64,000 nt of DNA from the NCBI RefSeq assembly GCF_023517795.1, contig NZ_CP082928.1, positions 3,286,001 through 3,350,000 on the forward strand, written 5' to 3'. Origin of the DNA: Pseudomonas fulva (GTDB lineage Bacteria; Pseudomonadota; Gammaproteobacteria; Pseudomonadales; Pseudomonadaceae). The position numbers and the translations under genes are program-made. Below, one piece after another: positions 38,252 to 48,128 of the stretch (positions are counted from its first letter, which is position 1; every line of letters begins with the position of its first letter). The notes under the pieces are model-generated. The model saw only the letters and a list, made by a program, of their open reading frames with translations. It did not search any database and was not told the origin of the DNA.

Positions 38252-40358
38252 GAGCTTTTCTCCGGACGGTAGTCACAATTTTCACTTTGGTGCCATCTGG
38301 ATCCAAAATGAACTCAGGCTCAGCATCGACCAATCCCTTGTTTACTAGCGTCTCAATTCGCTCTTCAAGTTTCGACGCATCTCCTTTAACGTAGGTTTGT
38401 GTTCCGTAGGTTTCATGGACTAGATCCATGAGATCTGTGTATCCTTCTTCGCCCTTTGTATAGATCTGTTGAGCCAGGTGGTAAGCCTTGGCTCCGGCCA
38501 GAATCGTGCCGTCAATATTTTCGTTGATATAGTGCCACAGGTGCTCAAGGTCAACGTGTCCCAACATCCACCTGATTGTTGACTCGTCACCATCTTGGGC
38601 GCAGTGAAAGAACAACATGGCAAAGAACCGACGGAGTTGGTGCTGACGCAAATAGTAGCGCTTACCGTCACATAGGGCCGTCTCGAAGTAGTCGCAAAAC
38701 AAGTCAAGGTTCCGCAGGTAGACGAATGTTCCGGTGCTGAGCTTGCCTTTTGCTGTCAACGTTGGCGATGAGAATAGTGGAAGGTCTTTGTCGCTGAAAC
38801 CAGTCTCAAGAAGGGCCTGATGATACGCTTCGAGATTACCGATCATTTCCGCGGCGACAGGCTCAATGGGGCGCATGATACTTTTTCGCCGCCCCATCAT
38901 TCCGCGAGTACTTTTGCGCAGCCAAAACTTTAACCACTGCCGAGTTTTGTCCAGGCTTCCTTTAGCTGGGAGATCGGTAAGTTCGCCAAGCCGCCGAGCG
39001 GTCATTGCGCCGGTTACAATCTGTATACAGCCCACATAGACACCGAATAGCTCCAGAAATCCAACATTCTCTCTTAGTTTTTGGTAATAGACTTCCCGGC
39101 CTCCTTTGCGATCAGGCCAGTTCCCACCGTAGGGGGAACCTGCATTCATCGCGGTGATGCCCAGCTTTTTTACCCCCATAGCCTTCAGTGAGTCTGGACA
39201 AAGGTTGAGAATATCTTTATCAGTGATCTTGTTAAGATTCACGTTCTCCAGTTGGCATTTTTCGAGCAGGGTTCTCATGAATGAAATAATATCATTGCCA
39301 TATGTGTAATGAAATTCGATGGCATTTTTAACGCTGCTAAGAACGACCTCCGACGGTGCAGTTCTAAAAGAACCTCCAACCTTGCTATCATGAACAGCAA
39401 AGTTTCGGATTGCTTTTAGATGTTTGGGTGATGGCGCATCAGCGCCGAGCTTGTGAAGTGTGCCCATCGAGTACAGTGCTTTTCGATAAGCCACGAAAAT
39501 GTTGTCAGTCATTTTGCTGCCTTCGGTCGTAGACACAGGCATTGCATCGTATTCTGTACGGTAGCAATCGTAATTGCTTATTTCTAAAATCGGGTAAAGC
39601 GGCTTTCGCACATCCTTAGCTCTGATGGTAGAAGATAGTATTTGGTGACTGATTTTGGGTATGTTGACGAATGCGTTTTGCTGCCCTCTTTTCCAGTTCA
39701 ATGCGTAACCATTGATGATTAAGCTGGCCCGTATCGCGGGAACCTCATTCAGCGGGATCGGAATAGGGCTCAGTTCAATTTGTTGTTCGGTGACTACTGA
39801 AAGGTGGGGATGAGATGCTAGCAGTCCTTTGATCTTACTATCAGATGTCTCCGAGCGCAGTTGTAGCAAAAAGGCGCAAAGGCGATCTGGCCACTCGTAT
39901 ACCGACTCTGCAGAAGAGCTGCTTTGAGCGAATTGAGTCAGCATTCCCATGAGGTGCTGATCACTCAGCCCTGCCAGCCCTGCAGTTAGTAAACCGTAGG
40001 CCTCGGCATTCAGGAGAAGATGGTCAATGATCTTCAGCGCTATACTGAAGCTTCGTACTTGGGTGTTAAGTCCATTAGTGTGAGCGTCATGATAGCCATG
40101 ATTACTCGTGGCTATGATCACGAAATGCTTGAAGCTAGCTAGGAGTCGCTCATTTCTCGGTTCAGTCAGCACCGACCCATCATATAATTCCACACGCCAG
40201 TTAAGGTCTTTAGGCGCTTTGTAGCCGAAGTCGACGTGCCAGACTTTTTGGCTGAAGTCGTTCAACAGCCACGGGGCGTTACGGTAGCTTTCGGAAGAAG
40301 GCTTTTTCAGGCTCTTCAGGAATGAGAGCTTTTCGGGAATCTCCCTTTTAGGCTTCAT
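38244..40358 (-). CDS. Large tyrosine recombinase
   Basis: A 704-residue recombinase with the fullest catalytic set of the three: Arg455/456 (ARRLGEL), a basic segment with Lys482, His573-x-x-Arg576 (HQLRR), Gly600-His601 (WMLGH) and Tyr610 (LWHYI). The first 400 residues are a long helical region much larger than in phage integrases, as in TnpB-like proteins. It overlaps its neighbours by 11 and 8 bases in a four-gene operon. With an intact active site it is the best candidate for the strand-cutting enzyme. GmtZ-like is a possible name, not confirmed. Confidence 0.85.
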   Translation of the reverse strand: MKPKREIPEKLSFLKSLKKPSSESYRNAPWLLNDFSQKVWHVDFGYKAPKDLNWRVELYDGSVLTEPRNERLLASFKHFVIIATSNHGYHDAHTNGLNTQVRSFSIALKIIDHLLLNAEAYGLLTAGLAGLSDQHLMGMLTQFAQSSSSAESVYEWPDRLCAFLLQLRSETSDSKIKGLLASHPHLSVVTEQQIELSPIPIPLNEVPAIRASLIINGYALNWKRGQQNAFVNIPKISHQILSSTIRAKDVRKPLYPILEISNYDCYRTEYDAMPVSTTEGSKMTDNIFVAYRKALYSMGTLHKLGADAPSPKHLKAIRNFAVHDSKVGGSFRTAPSEVVLSSVKNAIEFHYTYGNDIISFMRTLLEKCQLENVNLNKITDKDILNLCPDSLKAMGVKKLGITAMNAGSPYGGNWPDRKGGREVYYQKLRENVGFLELFGVYVGCIQIVTGAMTARRLGELTDLPAKGSLDKTRQWLKFWLRKSTRGMMGRRKSIMRPIEPVAAEMIGNLEAYHQALLETGFSDKDLPLFSSPTLTAKGKLSTGTFVYLRNLDLFCDYFETALCDGKRYYLRQHQLRRFFAMLFFHCAQDGDESTIRWMLGHVDLEHLWHYINENIDGTILAGAKAYHLAQQIYTKGEEGYTDLMDLVHETYGTQTYVKGDASKLEERIETLVNKGLVDAEPEFILDPDGTKVKIVTTVRRKAHE

Positions 40359-42597
40359 AGATGAACTCTTTAGCTAGGTCAGCGCTCGCATGTGCGCGTG
40401 CAGTCTCTAAGTAGCCTGTCAAGACCCGGTCATGGCTTTTTTGGATGTCGTTCACAAGCACTTTGCAAAACTGGCTCCAGTACGCAGCGTAACCATTAAT
40501 GAGAGCAGGCTTCTCCGTGATCGATTTTATTTTGGCCAGCCCGACGGCCATTTCAAGAGATAATAAGATTGTGAGAATGCCAACACTGACATGAATATAA
40601 ACGGTATCAGGGGTTGTTGTTGCTGATTCTTTTCGTTCGGGATCCTTCATATGGTAAGGGATTTCGCTTAGTGCGTGATTCTTTAGGAAAGTGTCGAGCT
40701 CTTCCATGTTTTTGAAGTTGCTGGCTTTGAAGAGATACGGACTGTCCTCCATTGCCAGACACACCATATTTCGTTGGAATATTCGCACCCACCGGACTTC
40801 GAAGAAGTCAAGAATTGCCTTGGTAAGGTAGTGCTTGAGCGTCACGCTAGTTGATGCTTGACCAAGGGCTTTCGCCATCTTTGTAATGCTGCCCGTTTCG
40901 ATATACACGTTCAGGCCGGTCGTGGCTCGAATGCTGGCTAAACTAATTCTGCACAAGAAATCGAAAAGCTCCTCGCCTCGCTTTGAGGTGAATTCAGAAA
41001 ACTGTGAGAGAAGCTCTTTCCCGCTGGAATATGCCAGCGTAGTTTTGTTAATTTGAGTAGGTGACGCTTTCCTCGGGTAGTCCATAGCCTGGCCGCAGGT
41101 GAGAAACAGATATCGCCAAGCGTCGTTGCCGTCTTTCTTGAGGCGCTCACGGAGTGGCCTAGTGATACGAATCACCTGCATGACAAGCTTGGCAGCAGCG
41201 GTATTCAGGACTAAGGTCTGTTCAGCTTTCTCGGGCCCAAGACGGTCTTTTCGGCTAGTGAGATAGTATACGCCGTCGATACGCCTGAAACCGTACGGGT
41301 CACCGTTCGGTTTAAACAGTACCAAGTCATAGAGATAAGTCGGAGTTATAGCTGGATTCTGATTAACTATGAGCAGTTGAAAGGGGAAAAGACTATTGGC
41401 GATCGGGAGGCCGAAGTTGTAGGAGAGCTCAGTCTTCAGACGCATTCCGTAGGTAATTTTTTTGTAATACGTGCCGCTACGGAATCCGTCAGCTTCAAAC
41501 GTCCTGCACTCGTAAATATACCTAGGGCTGTGATTGAGCAGGGCGGTGCTGGCATCTGATCTTGTCCCGATATACCTGCGCATCACGGCACGACTTCTCA
41601 GGTTGCACGCTCTGTCTTGCGCCCATTCCAGAACGGTTTTCAGATCAGACTGTATCTCTCCGAACAAAATTTTCATCGCTTGTTCATCGGTGATCTCAAT
41701 GGGGATGCGAGTGATTGTTTTACCAACAAACTCAATTCCGTCTTTTCCAACGCGGTGCCAGTGGCGAGTGCCGTCTGGGTTTGCTGGTGCCCTGGGTAAG
41801 CCATCGTAAGGTGCCGCCCAGATATCTCGGGCGATTAGCGACTGCTCAACACACAACATGGTGGTGTTCCAGATGCGGCCATAGGAGTCGGTATCACGTC
41901 CGCCGTCATGCATGTCCAGAAACGTATCGCTCATCACGTCCTGAAAGAGTTCACTTACACGGTCGGGGTCTTTAAATGCTTCTGTCGGCCATTTGTCATG
42001 ATTCAGAGCGATGTGATTGAGGATCTTGTTATGTACCGCTATCGCCGGCCTTGCCTGTTTCAGGTAGTAGCTGTGCAAGGCTCCATAGATTTGCTCCGCG
42101 AAGGCGCTGCCATGGGAGATCCAAACGTTCTGGATGGAGAGGTACTTGGTGTGCTGCTTCCGGCTGAACAAAGGCCAGCCGCTCCAGTATCGCAGGGTGT
42201 CTTCCGGGCAATCAGCTGCCAGCTGCCTCCAGTTTTCAGCCGCGTTCGCTGCAAGAGTCTCCCCGTCGTATGACCTACCATTGTCCTGATCCTGCATGAC
42301 GAGCGATTCGAATTTTCTGATGTACCTACGGTGCGCCTGCATACCTAGGTTTATCAGGCTGCCCTGGTTAATCGCCGCAAGGAGCAACCCAACCACCTTT
42401 TTGATCGAACCATCGGTCAGGCAAGCCGCACCTAGCGGAGTTTCCGATAGTTGGGCAACGCACTCGATCATGCGTAAAGCCTGGCTGTGCGAGGCATCTG
42501 CGCTGATCATCCGTGCTTCGATGACCGCCTTGGCTTCCACGGATACCCATCGGAGAGGGTAGTTCCCTAGCGAGGCCTCATACTTGATGATTGTCAT
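40348..42597 (-). CDS. Degenerate tyrosine-recombinase-like protein, first gene of operon
   Basis: A 749-residue protein. The C-terminal half keeps the recombinase fold outline: LASIRATTG matches the H-x-x-R box with Ala554 in place of His and Arg557 kept, KALGQASTSVTLKHYL matches the GH...Y box with Gln580 in place of His and Tyr590 kept, and no first catalytic Arg is apparent in the FQLLIVNQNPAITPTYLYDL region. It may therefore be a structural or DNA-binding partner. It starts only 85 bases from the hrpB junction, at the very end of the island, and overlaps the next gene by 11 bases. Confidence 0.68.
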   Translation of the reverse strand: MTIIKYEASLGNYPLRWVSVEAKAVIEARMISADASHSQALRMIECVAQLSETPLGAACLTDGSIKKVVGLLLAAINQGSLINLGMQAHRRYIRKFESLVMQDQDNGRSYDGETLAANAAENWRQLAADCPEDTLRYWSGWPLFSRKQHTKYLSIQNVWISHGSAFAEQIYGALHSYYLKQARPAIAVHNKILNHIALNHDKWPTEAFKDPDRVSELFQDVMSDTFLDMHDGGRDTDSYGRIWNTTMLCVEQSLIARDIWAAPYDGLPRAPANPDGTRHWHRVGKDGIEFVGKTITRIPIEITDEQAMKILFGEIQSDLKTVLEWAQDRACNLRSRAVMRRYIGTRSDASTALLNHSPRYIYECRTFEADGFRSGTYYKKITYGMRLKTELSYNFGLPIANSLFPFQLLIVNQNPAITPTYLYDLVLFKPNGDPYGFRRIDGVYYLTSRKDRLGPEKAEQTLVLNTAAAKLVMQVIRITRPLRERLKKDGNDAWRYLFLTCGQAMDYPRKASPTQINKTTLAYSSGKELLSQFSEFTSKRGEELFDFLCRISLASIRATTGLNVYIETGSITKMAKALGQASTSVTLKHYLTKAILDFFEVRWVRIFQRNMVCLAMEDSPYLFKASNFKNMEELDTFLKNHALSEIPYHMKDPERKESATTTPDTVYIHVSVGILTILLSLEMAVGLAKIKSITEKPALINGYAAYWSQFCKVLVNDIQKSHDRVLTGYLETARAHASADLAKEFIYEA

Positions 42598-42685
42598 GAT
42601 TTTCTAGGCTCAAAAATTCGTTCTTAACGCCAAGAATAGAAGGTTTTCTCAGCTTGACAATTAGGGACATTATGGGGAAACAGTG
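42598..42685. other. Island terminus and junction with hrpB
   Basis: About 85 AT-richer bases between the first recombinase gene and the point where hrpB coding resumes (GAACGCAGCCTGGATGCC from 42686). It must hold the recombination end and probably the operon promoter. A small inverted repeat TTCTT-N6-AAGAA lies at about 42620-42635. The exact crossover base cannot be fixed without the left end or an empty site. Confidence 0.7.
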
Positions 42686-44839
42686 GAACGCAGCCTGGAT
42701 GCCGACCTGGCCCTGGCGCTGACCCTCAATGGCCGGGCGATGTTTCGCGGCGCCGACAGTGGCGAAGCGCCGCTCAAGGTGCTGCTGATGTCCGCGACCC
42801 TGGAGGGCGAGCGCCTGGCCGGGTTGCTCGATGACGCGCCGGTGCTGCGCAGTGAAGGGCGCATGTTCCCGGTGGATATGCACTGGGGCGCGCCGTGGCA
42901 GGCTGGCGAGTGGCTGGAGCCGCGGGTACTGCAGACGGTCCTGCAGGCCCTGGACGACGAGCCGGGCAGCCTGCTGGTATTCCTGCCCGGCCAGGCGGAG
43001 ATTCGCCGGGTGGCCGAGCAACTGGAGGAGGCCCTGGGCGGGCGCAGCGACGTGCGCGTCTGCCCGTTGCATGGCGAGCTGGAACTGTCGGCCCAGCGCG
43101 CGGCCATCGAGCCGGCGCCGGCGGGGCTGCGCAAGGTGGTGCTGGCCACCAATATCGCCGAGACCAGCCTGACCATCGACGGCGTGCGCGTGGTGGTCGA
43201 TGCCGGCCTGGCGCGGGTACCGCGTTTCGACCCGGGCAGCGGCATGACGCGCCTGGATACCGGGCGCATCTCCCGGGCCTCGGCCACCCAGCGTGCCGGG
43301 CGGGCCGGTCGCCTGCAGCCGGGGGCCTGCTACCGGCTGTGGTCACAGGCCCAGCACGAGCAATTGCCTGCATACAGCGCGGCGGAAATTCTCCAGGCCG
43401 ACCTGGCCGGCCTGGCACTGCAATTGGCGCGCTGGGGCGTGGAGGTAGATGACCTGGTATGGCTCGACCCGCCGCCCGCTGCAGCCTACGCCCAGGCGCG
43501 CGATCTGTTGCAGCGCCTCGGCGCACTCGACGAGCGTGGTGTGCTGACCGCCCACGGCCAGGCCATGGCCGAGCTGCCGGCCCATCCGCGTATCGCTCAT
43601 CTGCTGCTGCGCGGCCAGGCACTCGGCCTTGGCGAACTGGCCTGTGATCTGGCGGCGCTGCTGGGCGAGCGCGACATACAACGAGGCGGCGGTGCCGATC
43701 TGCATAGTCGCCTGGCGCTGTTATCGGGTGAGAGCCGGGCGACGCGCGGTGCTAATGGTGGTGTGCAGCGCGCCCGGCAGTTGGCCAAACAATTCCAGGG
43801 TTACTTGCGCCGGGTGCCGGTCAGCGAGCCCGTAAGCGACCCCGGGCACGGTCGTTGGCTGGGCGGGCTGCTGGCCTTCGCCTATCCCGATCGCATCGCC
43901 CGTCAGCGTCGCGAGGCCGGCGCCGAATATCGCCTGGCCAACGGGCGCGCCGCGCAGTTCGGCGAAGCCGATGCCTTGATGAAGCACACCTGGCTGGTGG
44001 TCGCCGACCTGGGCAGCCGCCAGGGCCAGCGCGAGGAACGCATCTATCTCGCCGCCGAGCTTGACCCCGCACTGTTCGACACGGTGCTGGCCGAGCAGGT
44101 GAGCAGCCAGGATCTGCTCGAATGGGACGAGCGCGAAGGCGTGCTGCGCGCCGAGCGGCAGCGCAAGGTGGGTGATCTGGTGCTGAGCTGCGAGGCGCTG
44201 CCGGGACTGGATGCCGAGGCGCGCACCACGGCACTGCTTGGCCTGGTGCGGCGCAAAGGGCTTGCGCTGCTGCCTTGGACGCCGGAGCTGCGCCAGTGGC
44301 AGGCGCGGGTGATGCTGCTGCGCGGGCTCGATCTGCAACACCAGGCCGCCAGCGATTGGCCGGATGTCTCCGATGCGGCGTTGCTGGCCAGCCTGGAAAC
44401 CTGGCTGGCGCCCTACCTGGGCAAGGTCACCCGGCTCAGCCACTTCGGCAATCTCGATCTGCACGCGATGCTGCAGACCCTGCTGCCCTGGCCGCTGCCC
44501 CAGCGCCTGGACGAATGGGCGCCGCGCAGCCTGCCGGTGCCGTCCGGCTCGCGCATCGGCCTGGATTACAGCGAGCACCCGCCGGTATTGGCGGTGCGCC
44601 TGCAGGAGCTGTTCGGCCTGGCCGAAACGCCGCGCATCGCCAATGGCCGGCAACAGGTGCTGCTGCACTTGTTGTCTCCGGCGCGGCGCCCGGTGCAGGT
44701 GACCCAGGATCTGGCCAACTTCTGGCGCACCACCTACGCCGAGGTGAAGAAGGATTTGAAGGGCCGCTACCCGAAGCACTACTGGCCCGACGACCCGCTG
44801 ATCGCCGAGCCCACGGCGCGGGCCAAACCGCGCAAGTAG
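42683..44839 (+). pseudogene. hrpB: Native hrpB, 5'-truncated by island insertion
   Basis: High-GC HrpB coding resumes at codon ERSLDADLALALTLNGRAMF, which corresponds to residue 128 of a full HrpB. Missing are the first ~127 residues, including Walker A and the DEFH of motif II, so any product would lack ATPase activity. The rest is intact to the normal end (KKDLKGRYPKHYWPDDP). It keeps an open frame from a chance GTG at 42683. The change of composition and the loss of the 5' part at a recombinase operon show an insertion in the resident hrpB. Function is presumably supplied by the copy at 33609. Confidence 0.92.
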
Positions 44840-44856
44840 CGGCCGGCCGGGTGCTC

Positions 44857-46458
44857 TCAGGGCGCAAACGGCGGCGCTTCGGCCAGCTCGATCAGCAGAG
44901 GCTGATCGCTCGGTGCCTCGCGCAGCAGGGTTTGCAAATGCGCGTGGTCGCGGGCGCGTTCGGCCAGGCAGCCAAAGCCGCGGGCGATGGTCAGGAAGTC
45001 CGGGGTATAGATGTCCACGCCCAGCGGGGTGATGTCGCGGCGCTGCATGTAGCGCTTGATCTCGCCGTAGCCCTGGTTGTTCCACAGCAGCACGATGATG
45101 CCGACCCGCGCTTCCACGGCGCTGGCCAGCTCCGGCAGGGTGAACTGGATGCCGCCGTCGCCCATCAGGCTGATCACCGGGCGTGTCGGCTCCGCCAACC
45201 GGGCGCCAATCGCCGCCGGCAGGCCATAGCCCAGGGTGCCGTAGCCGGTGGAGGCGTTGAACCAGCGCCGCGGGCCGTCCAGCTCGACCAGGTGGTTGCC
45301 GCTGTACACGGTCTGCGTCGAGTCGCCAACGAAGCGCGCCTCGGGCAGCACCTCGAGAATGCAGTCGAACAGGCGGCGATAGTGGGCCCAGCCTTCGAAC
45401 TCCTCTGCCAGTTGCTGGCGAACCAGGCTGGCCCGTTCAGCCCCTGGGCTCTGGCCATCCCAGGCGCATTGCGGCAACTCGCCCAGCAGCGCCGTGATGG
45501 CAAGGCCGGCATCGCTGTGGATGGCCAATGCGGGTGCGTGATTGCGCTGCAGTTGCTCGGCATCGATATCGATACGGATCAGCTCGCCGCCGATCCTGAA
45601 GTTGCCGTCGAACACCACGTCGTAATCGGTCTCGCCCAGCTCGGTGCCGATGGCCAGCACCACGTCAGCCTCCAAGGCCAGCTTGCGTACCGGTGGCAGC
45701 GACTGGTTGCTGCCGATCAGCAGCGGGTGGGCGGCGGGCAGCAGGCCCTTGGCGTTGATGGTCAGCGCGGTCGGTGCATCCAGCGCCTCGGCCAGGCGGC
45801 GCACCGCCTCGGCCTGGGCGACGCAGCCGCCGCCGATCAGCAGCAATGGGCGCTTGGCCTGGCGCAGGCGCTGGGCCGCCTGCCTGATCAGCTCGGCTCG
45901 TGGGGCAGGGCGCGGAGCGATCAGCCTGGGTTGCACGCTCAGGTGGTCGGCGGGGGCAGTGATCACGTCCAGCGGCAGTTCGATATGCACCGGCCGTGGC
46001 CGCCGGCCATCGAATACCGCAAAGGCGCGGGCCAGCACCTCGGGCAACTCGTCGACGCTTATCAGCGTATGGCTGAACGCACAGACACCGGCTACCAACG
46101 CACGTTGGTCCGGTAATTCGTGCAGGTAGCCGTTGCCGCGGCCCAGGCGCTCGCGTTCGTTGACGCTGGAGATCACCAGCATGGGGATCGAGTCGGCGTA
46201 GGCCTGGCCCATGGCCGTGGCGATATTGGTCATGCCCGGCCCGGTGATGATGAAGCACACGCCGGGCTTGCCGCTCACCCGTGCATAACCGTCGGCCATA
46301 AAGCCGGCGCCTTGCTCGTGGCGCGGGGTGACATGGCGGATGCCGCTACCCGGCAGGCCACGGTACAGCTCGATGGTGTGCACGCCGGGAATGCCGAACA
46401 GGGTGTCGACGCCCCAGGCCTCGAGTTGCTTGACGAGAAATTCACCGCAGCTGGTCAT
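44857..46458 (-). CDS. TPP-dependent decarboxylase, 2-oxoacid type
   Basis: A 533-residue thiamine-diphosphate enzyme of the acetolactate synthase-like family. The N-terminal pyrimidine domain has the catalytic Glu in VTPRHEQGAGFMADGYARV; the C-terminal cofactor motif is GDGGIQFTLPELASAVEARV followed by the NN of LLWNN. Next to a guanidinobutyrase gene and a Na+/solute symporter, the likely reaction is decarboxylation of 5-guanidino-2-oxopentanoate (2-ketoarginine) or a similar guanidino acid. P. aeruginosa has, as I recall, the same gene order (PA1417-PA1418 beside gbuA). It lies 60 bases after the symporter gene in the same direction. Confidence 0.82.
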   Translation of the reverse strand: MTSCGEFLVKQLEAWGVDTLFGIPGVHTIELYRGLPGSGIRHVTPRHEQGAGFMADGYARVSGKPGVCFIITGPGMTNIATAMGQAYADSIPMLVISSVNERERLGRGNGYLHELPDQRALVAGVCAFSHTLISVDELPEVLARAFAVFDGRRPRPVHIELPLDVITAPADHLSVQPRLIAPRPAPRAELIRQAAQRLRQAKRPLLLIGGGCVAQAEAVRRLAEALDAPTALTINAKGLLPAAHPLLIGSNQSLPPVRKLALEADVVLAIGTELGETDYDVVFDGNFRIGGELIRIDIDAEQLQRNHAPALAIHSDAGLAITALLGELPQCAWDGQSPGAERASLVRQQLAEEFEGWAHYRRLFDCILEVLPEARFVGDSTQTVYSGNHLVELDGPRRWFNASTGYGTLGYGLPAAIGARLAEPTRPVISLMGDGGIQFTLPELASAVEARVGIIVLLWNNQGYGEIKRYMQRRDITPLGVDIYTPDFLTIARGFGCLAERARDHAHLQTLLREAPSDQPLLIELAEAPPFAP

Positions 46459-46518
46459 GCTGGCTCCTTGCTGATGGTTCTGTAGGTGCCGGCAGCAGCG
46501 CCGGCACCTGTAACGGGT

Positions 46519-47898
46519 TCAGGCGAGGCTGGCGGCCCGTGCCTGGGGGCGGGTCAGCAGGCTGCCGATCACGAAGGCCAGCAGGCCGACGCTCAGGCTG
46601 TAGTAGATCGGCGTATTGGCTTCCAGGCCGTCCTTGAACATGAACGCCAGGGCGGTGGCGCAGCCCAGCGCCATGCTGGCGATGGCACCGGTGGTGGTGG
46701 CGCGTTTCCAGTAGATGGCGCCGAGGATGGGAATCAGGATGCCGCCCACCAGCAGGTTGTAGGCCAGGGTCAGCGCGCCGATCACGTCATTGACCACCAG
46801 GGAGATCGCCAGCACCAGCAAGCCGGTGAGCAGGGTGAACAGCCGGGCGGTGCCGAGGCCCGACGGGCGACCGCCGCGCAGCTTGGGCAGCAGGTCTTCA
46901 GTCACCGTGGTGGAGGCGGCGAGCAGGCCGGCGCTGGCGGTGGACATCATCGCGGCCAGGGCAGCGGCGATCACCAGGCCGCGAATGCCGTCCGGCAGGG
47001 CGCTCTGCACGATCGAGGCGAAGGCGTTGTTGGCGTTGGCCAGGTCAGGCAGCAGCACCTTGGCGCACATGCCGATCAGCGCGCCGACCAGGCCGTAGAT
47101 CACGCAATACACCCCGGCCAGGCTGCCGGCCACCCGGGCCACGCGCTCGCTGCGGGCGGTGAACACCCGTTGCCAGATGTCCTGGCCGATGAGGATGCCG
47201 AAGAAGTAGATCAGGAAATAGGTGAGGATGGTGTCGTAGCCGATGGTGGTCAGGCTGAAGGCGGTGCTCGGCAGCTTGGCTGCCAGGGCGTCCCAGCCGC
47301 CGACGCGGTACAGGCAGATGGGCAGCAGCACGAACATCAGGCCGACCGTCTTGATCGCGAACTGCACGATGTCGGTCAGCGTTAGCGACCACATGCCGCC
47401 AATGCTCGAATACACTACCACCACGCTACCGGCCAGCAGGATGGCGAGCCAGAAGGGCAGGTCGAACAGCACCTGCAGCACGGTGCCGCTGGCCAGGGTC
47501 GAGACCACAGCGATCATCAGTGCGTAGGCGAACATCACCACCGCGCTGGCCTGGCGCGCCGCCGGCGTGTAGCGCCGCTCGAGGATCTGGGTGACGGTGA
47601 AGATGCGCAGCTTGAGCAGCGGCTTGGCCAGGAACAGGTTGAGCACGACGATGCCGGCGCCCAGGGCGGCGCACAGCCACAACCCGGAAAGGCCATGCAC
47701 GTAACCCAGGCGCACGGTACCGACGGTGGCGGCGCCGCCCAGCACGGTGGCCGCCATGGTGCCCATGTAGAAGGCCGGGCCGAGGTTGCGGCCGGCCACC
47801 AGGTAATCTTCCTGGCTGCGCGCGCGGCGCATGCCATACCAGCCGAGCAGCAGCATGCCGGCGGCGTAAATCAGCACTACGGATATATCCAGGATCAT
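46519..47898 (-). CDS. Sodium:solute symporter family transporter
   Basis: A 459-residue transporter of the SSS (LeuT-fold) family with about thirteen membrane helices. The N-terminus MILDISVVLIYAAGMLLLGW and the early motif GRNLGPAFYMGTMAATVLGG are typical. It lies between the TPP decarboxylase and gbuA, so the likely solute is a guanidino compound such as 4-guanidinobutyrate or a related amino acid breakdown product; the exact substrate is inference. Confidence 0.87.
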   Translation of the reverse strand: MILDISVVLIYAAGMLLLGWYGMRRARSQEDYLVAGRNLGPAFYMGTMAATVLGGAATVGTVRLGYVHGLSGLWLCAALGAGIVVLNLFLAKPLLKLRIFTVTQILERRYTPAARQASAVVMFAYALMIAVVSTLASGTVLQVLFDLPFWLAILLAGSVVVVYSSIGGMWSLTLTDIVQFAIKTVGLMFVLLPICLYRVGGWDALAAKLPSTAFSLTTIGYDTILTYFLIYFFGILIGQDIWQRVFTARSERVARVAGSLAGVYCVIYGLVGALIGMCAKVLLPDLANANNAFASIVQSALPDGIRGLVIAAALAAMMSTASAGLLAASTTVTEDLLPKLRGGRPSGLGTARLFTLLTGLLVLAISLVVNDVIGALTLAYNLLVGGILIPILGAIYWKRATTTGAIASMALGCATALAFMFKDGLEANTPIYYSLSVGLLAFVIGSLLTRPQARAASLA

Positions 47899-48128
47899 GT
47901 GTTTCTCCAGCGCCTGTCACGATTCTTGTCAGGGTGGCGCCATGGCGCCGACCTTGTTATTCACCCCCGACAGCCGCCGGGTAGTGGTGCTTGGGCAGTG
48001 CGGCAGGGCCGCGCGGAGCGAAGTGCGCTCCATGACCCGCTAGCGGGTAATGCGCCACGGCAGGCTTCTGCTGGCCCGCTCGGGTTGTTCGGTGATGTGA
48101 AACCGCGACTACCGGGCGAGCGCGCGGC
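47899..48128. other. Intergenic, contains 14-bp palindrome
   Basis: 230 bases between gbuA and the symporter. A perfect palindrome ACCCGCTAGCGGGT lies at 48035-48048 in a GC-rich, hairpin-prone setting. It could be a REP-like or attenuating structure. The symporter promoter may also be here. Confidence 0.4.

Noticed and set aside
36213..44839. Two hrpB genes as a simple tandem duplication
   Set aside because: The copies differ strongly in GC and codons, one lacks its 5' end, and a recombinase operon lies between them, which fits insertion better.
44275..46116. Plus-strand frame of 613 codons
   Set aside because: It runs opposite to the TPP decarboxylase and through the hrpB end in the wrong frame; the protein is low-complexity Gln/Ala/Gly typical of GC-rich shadow frames.
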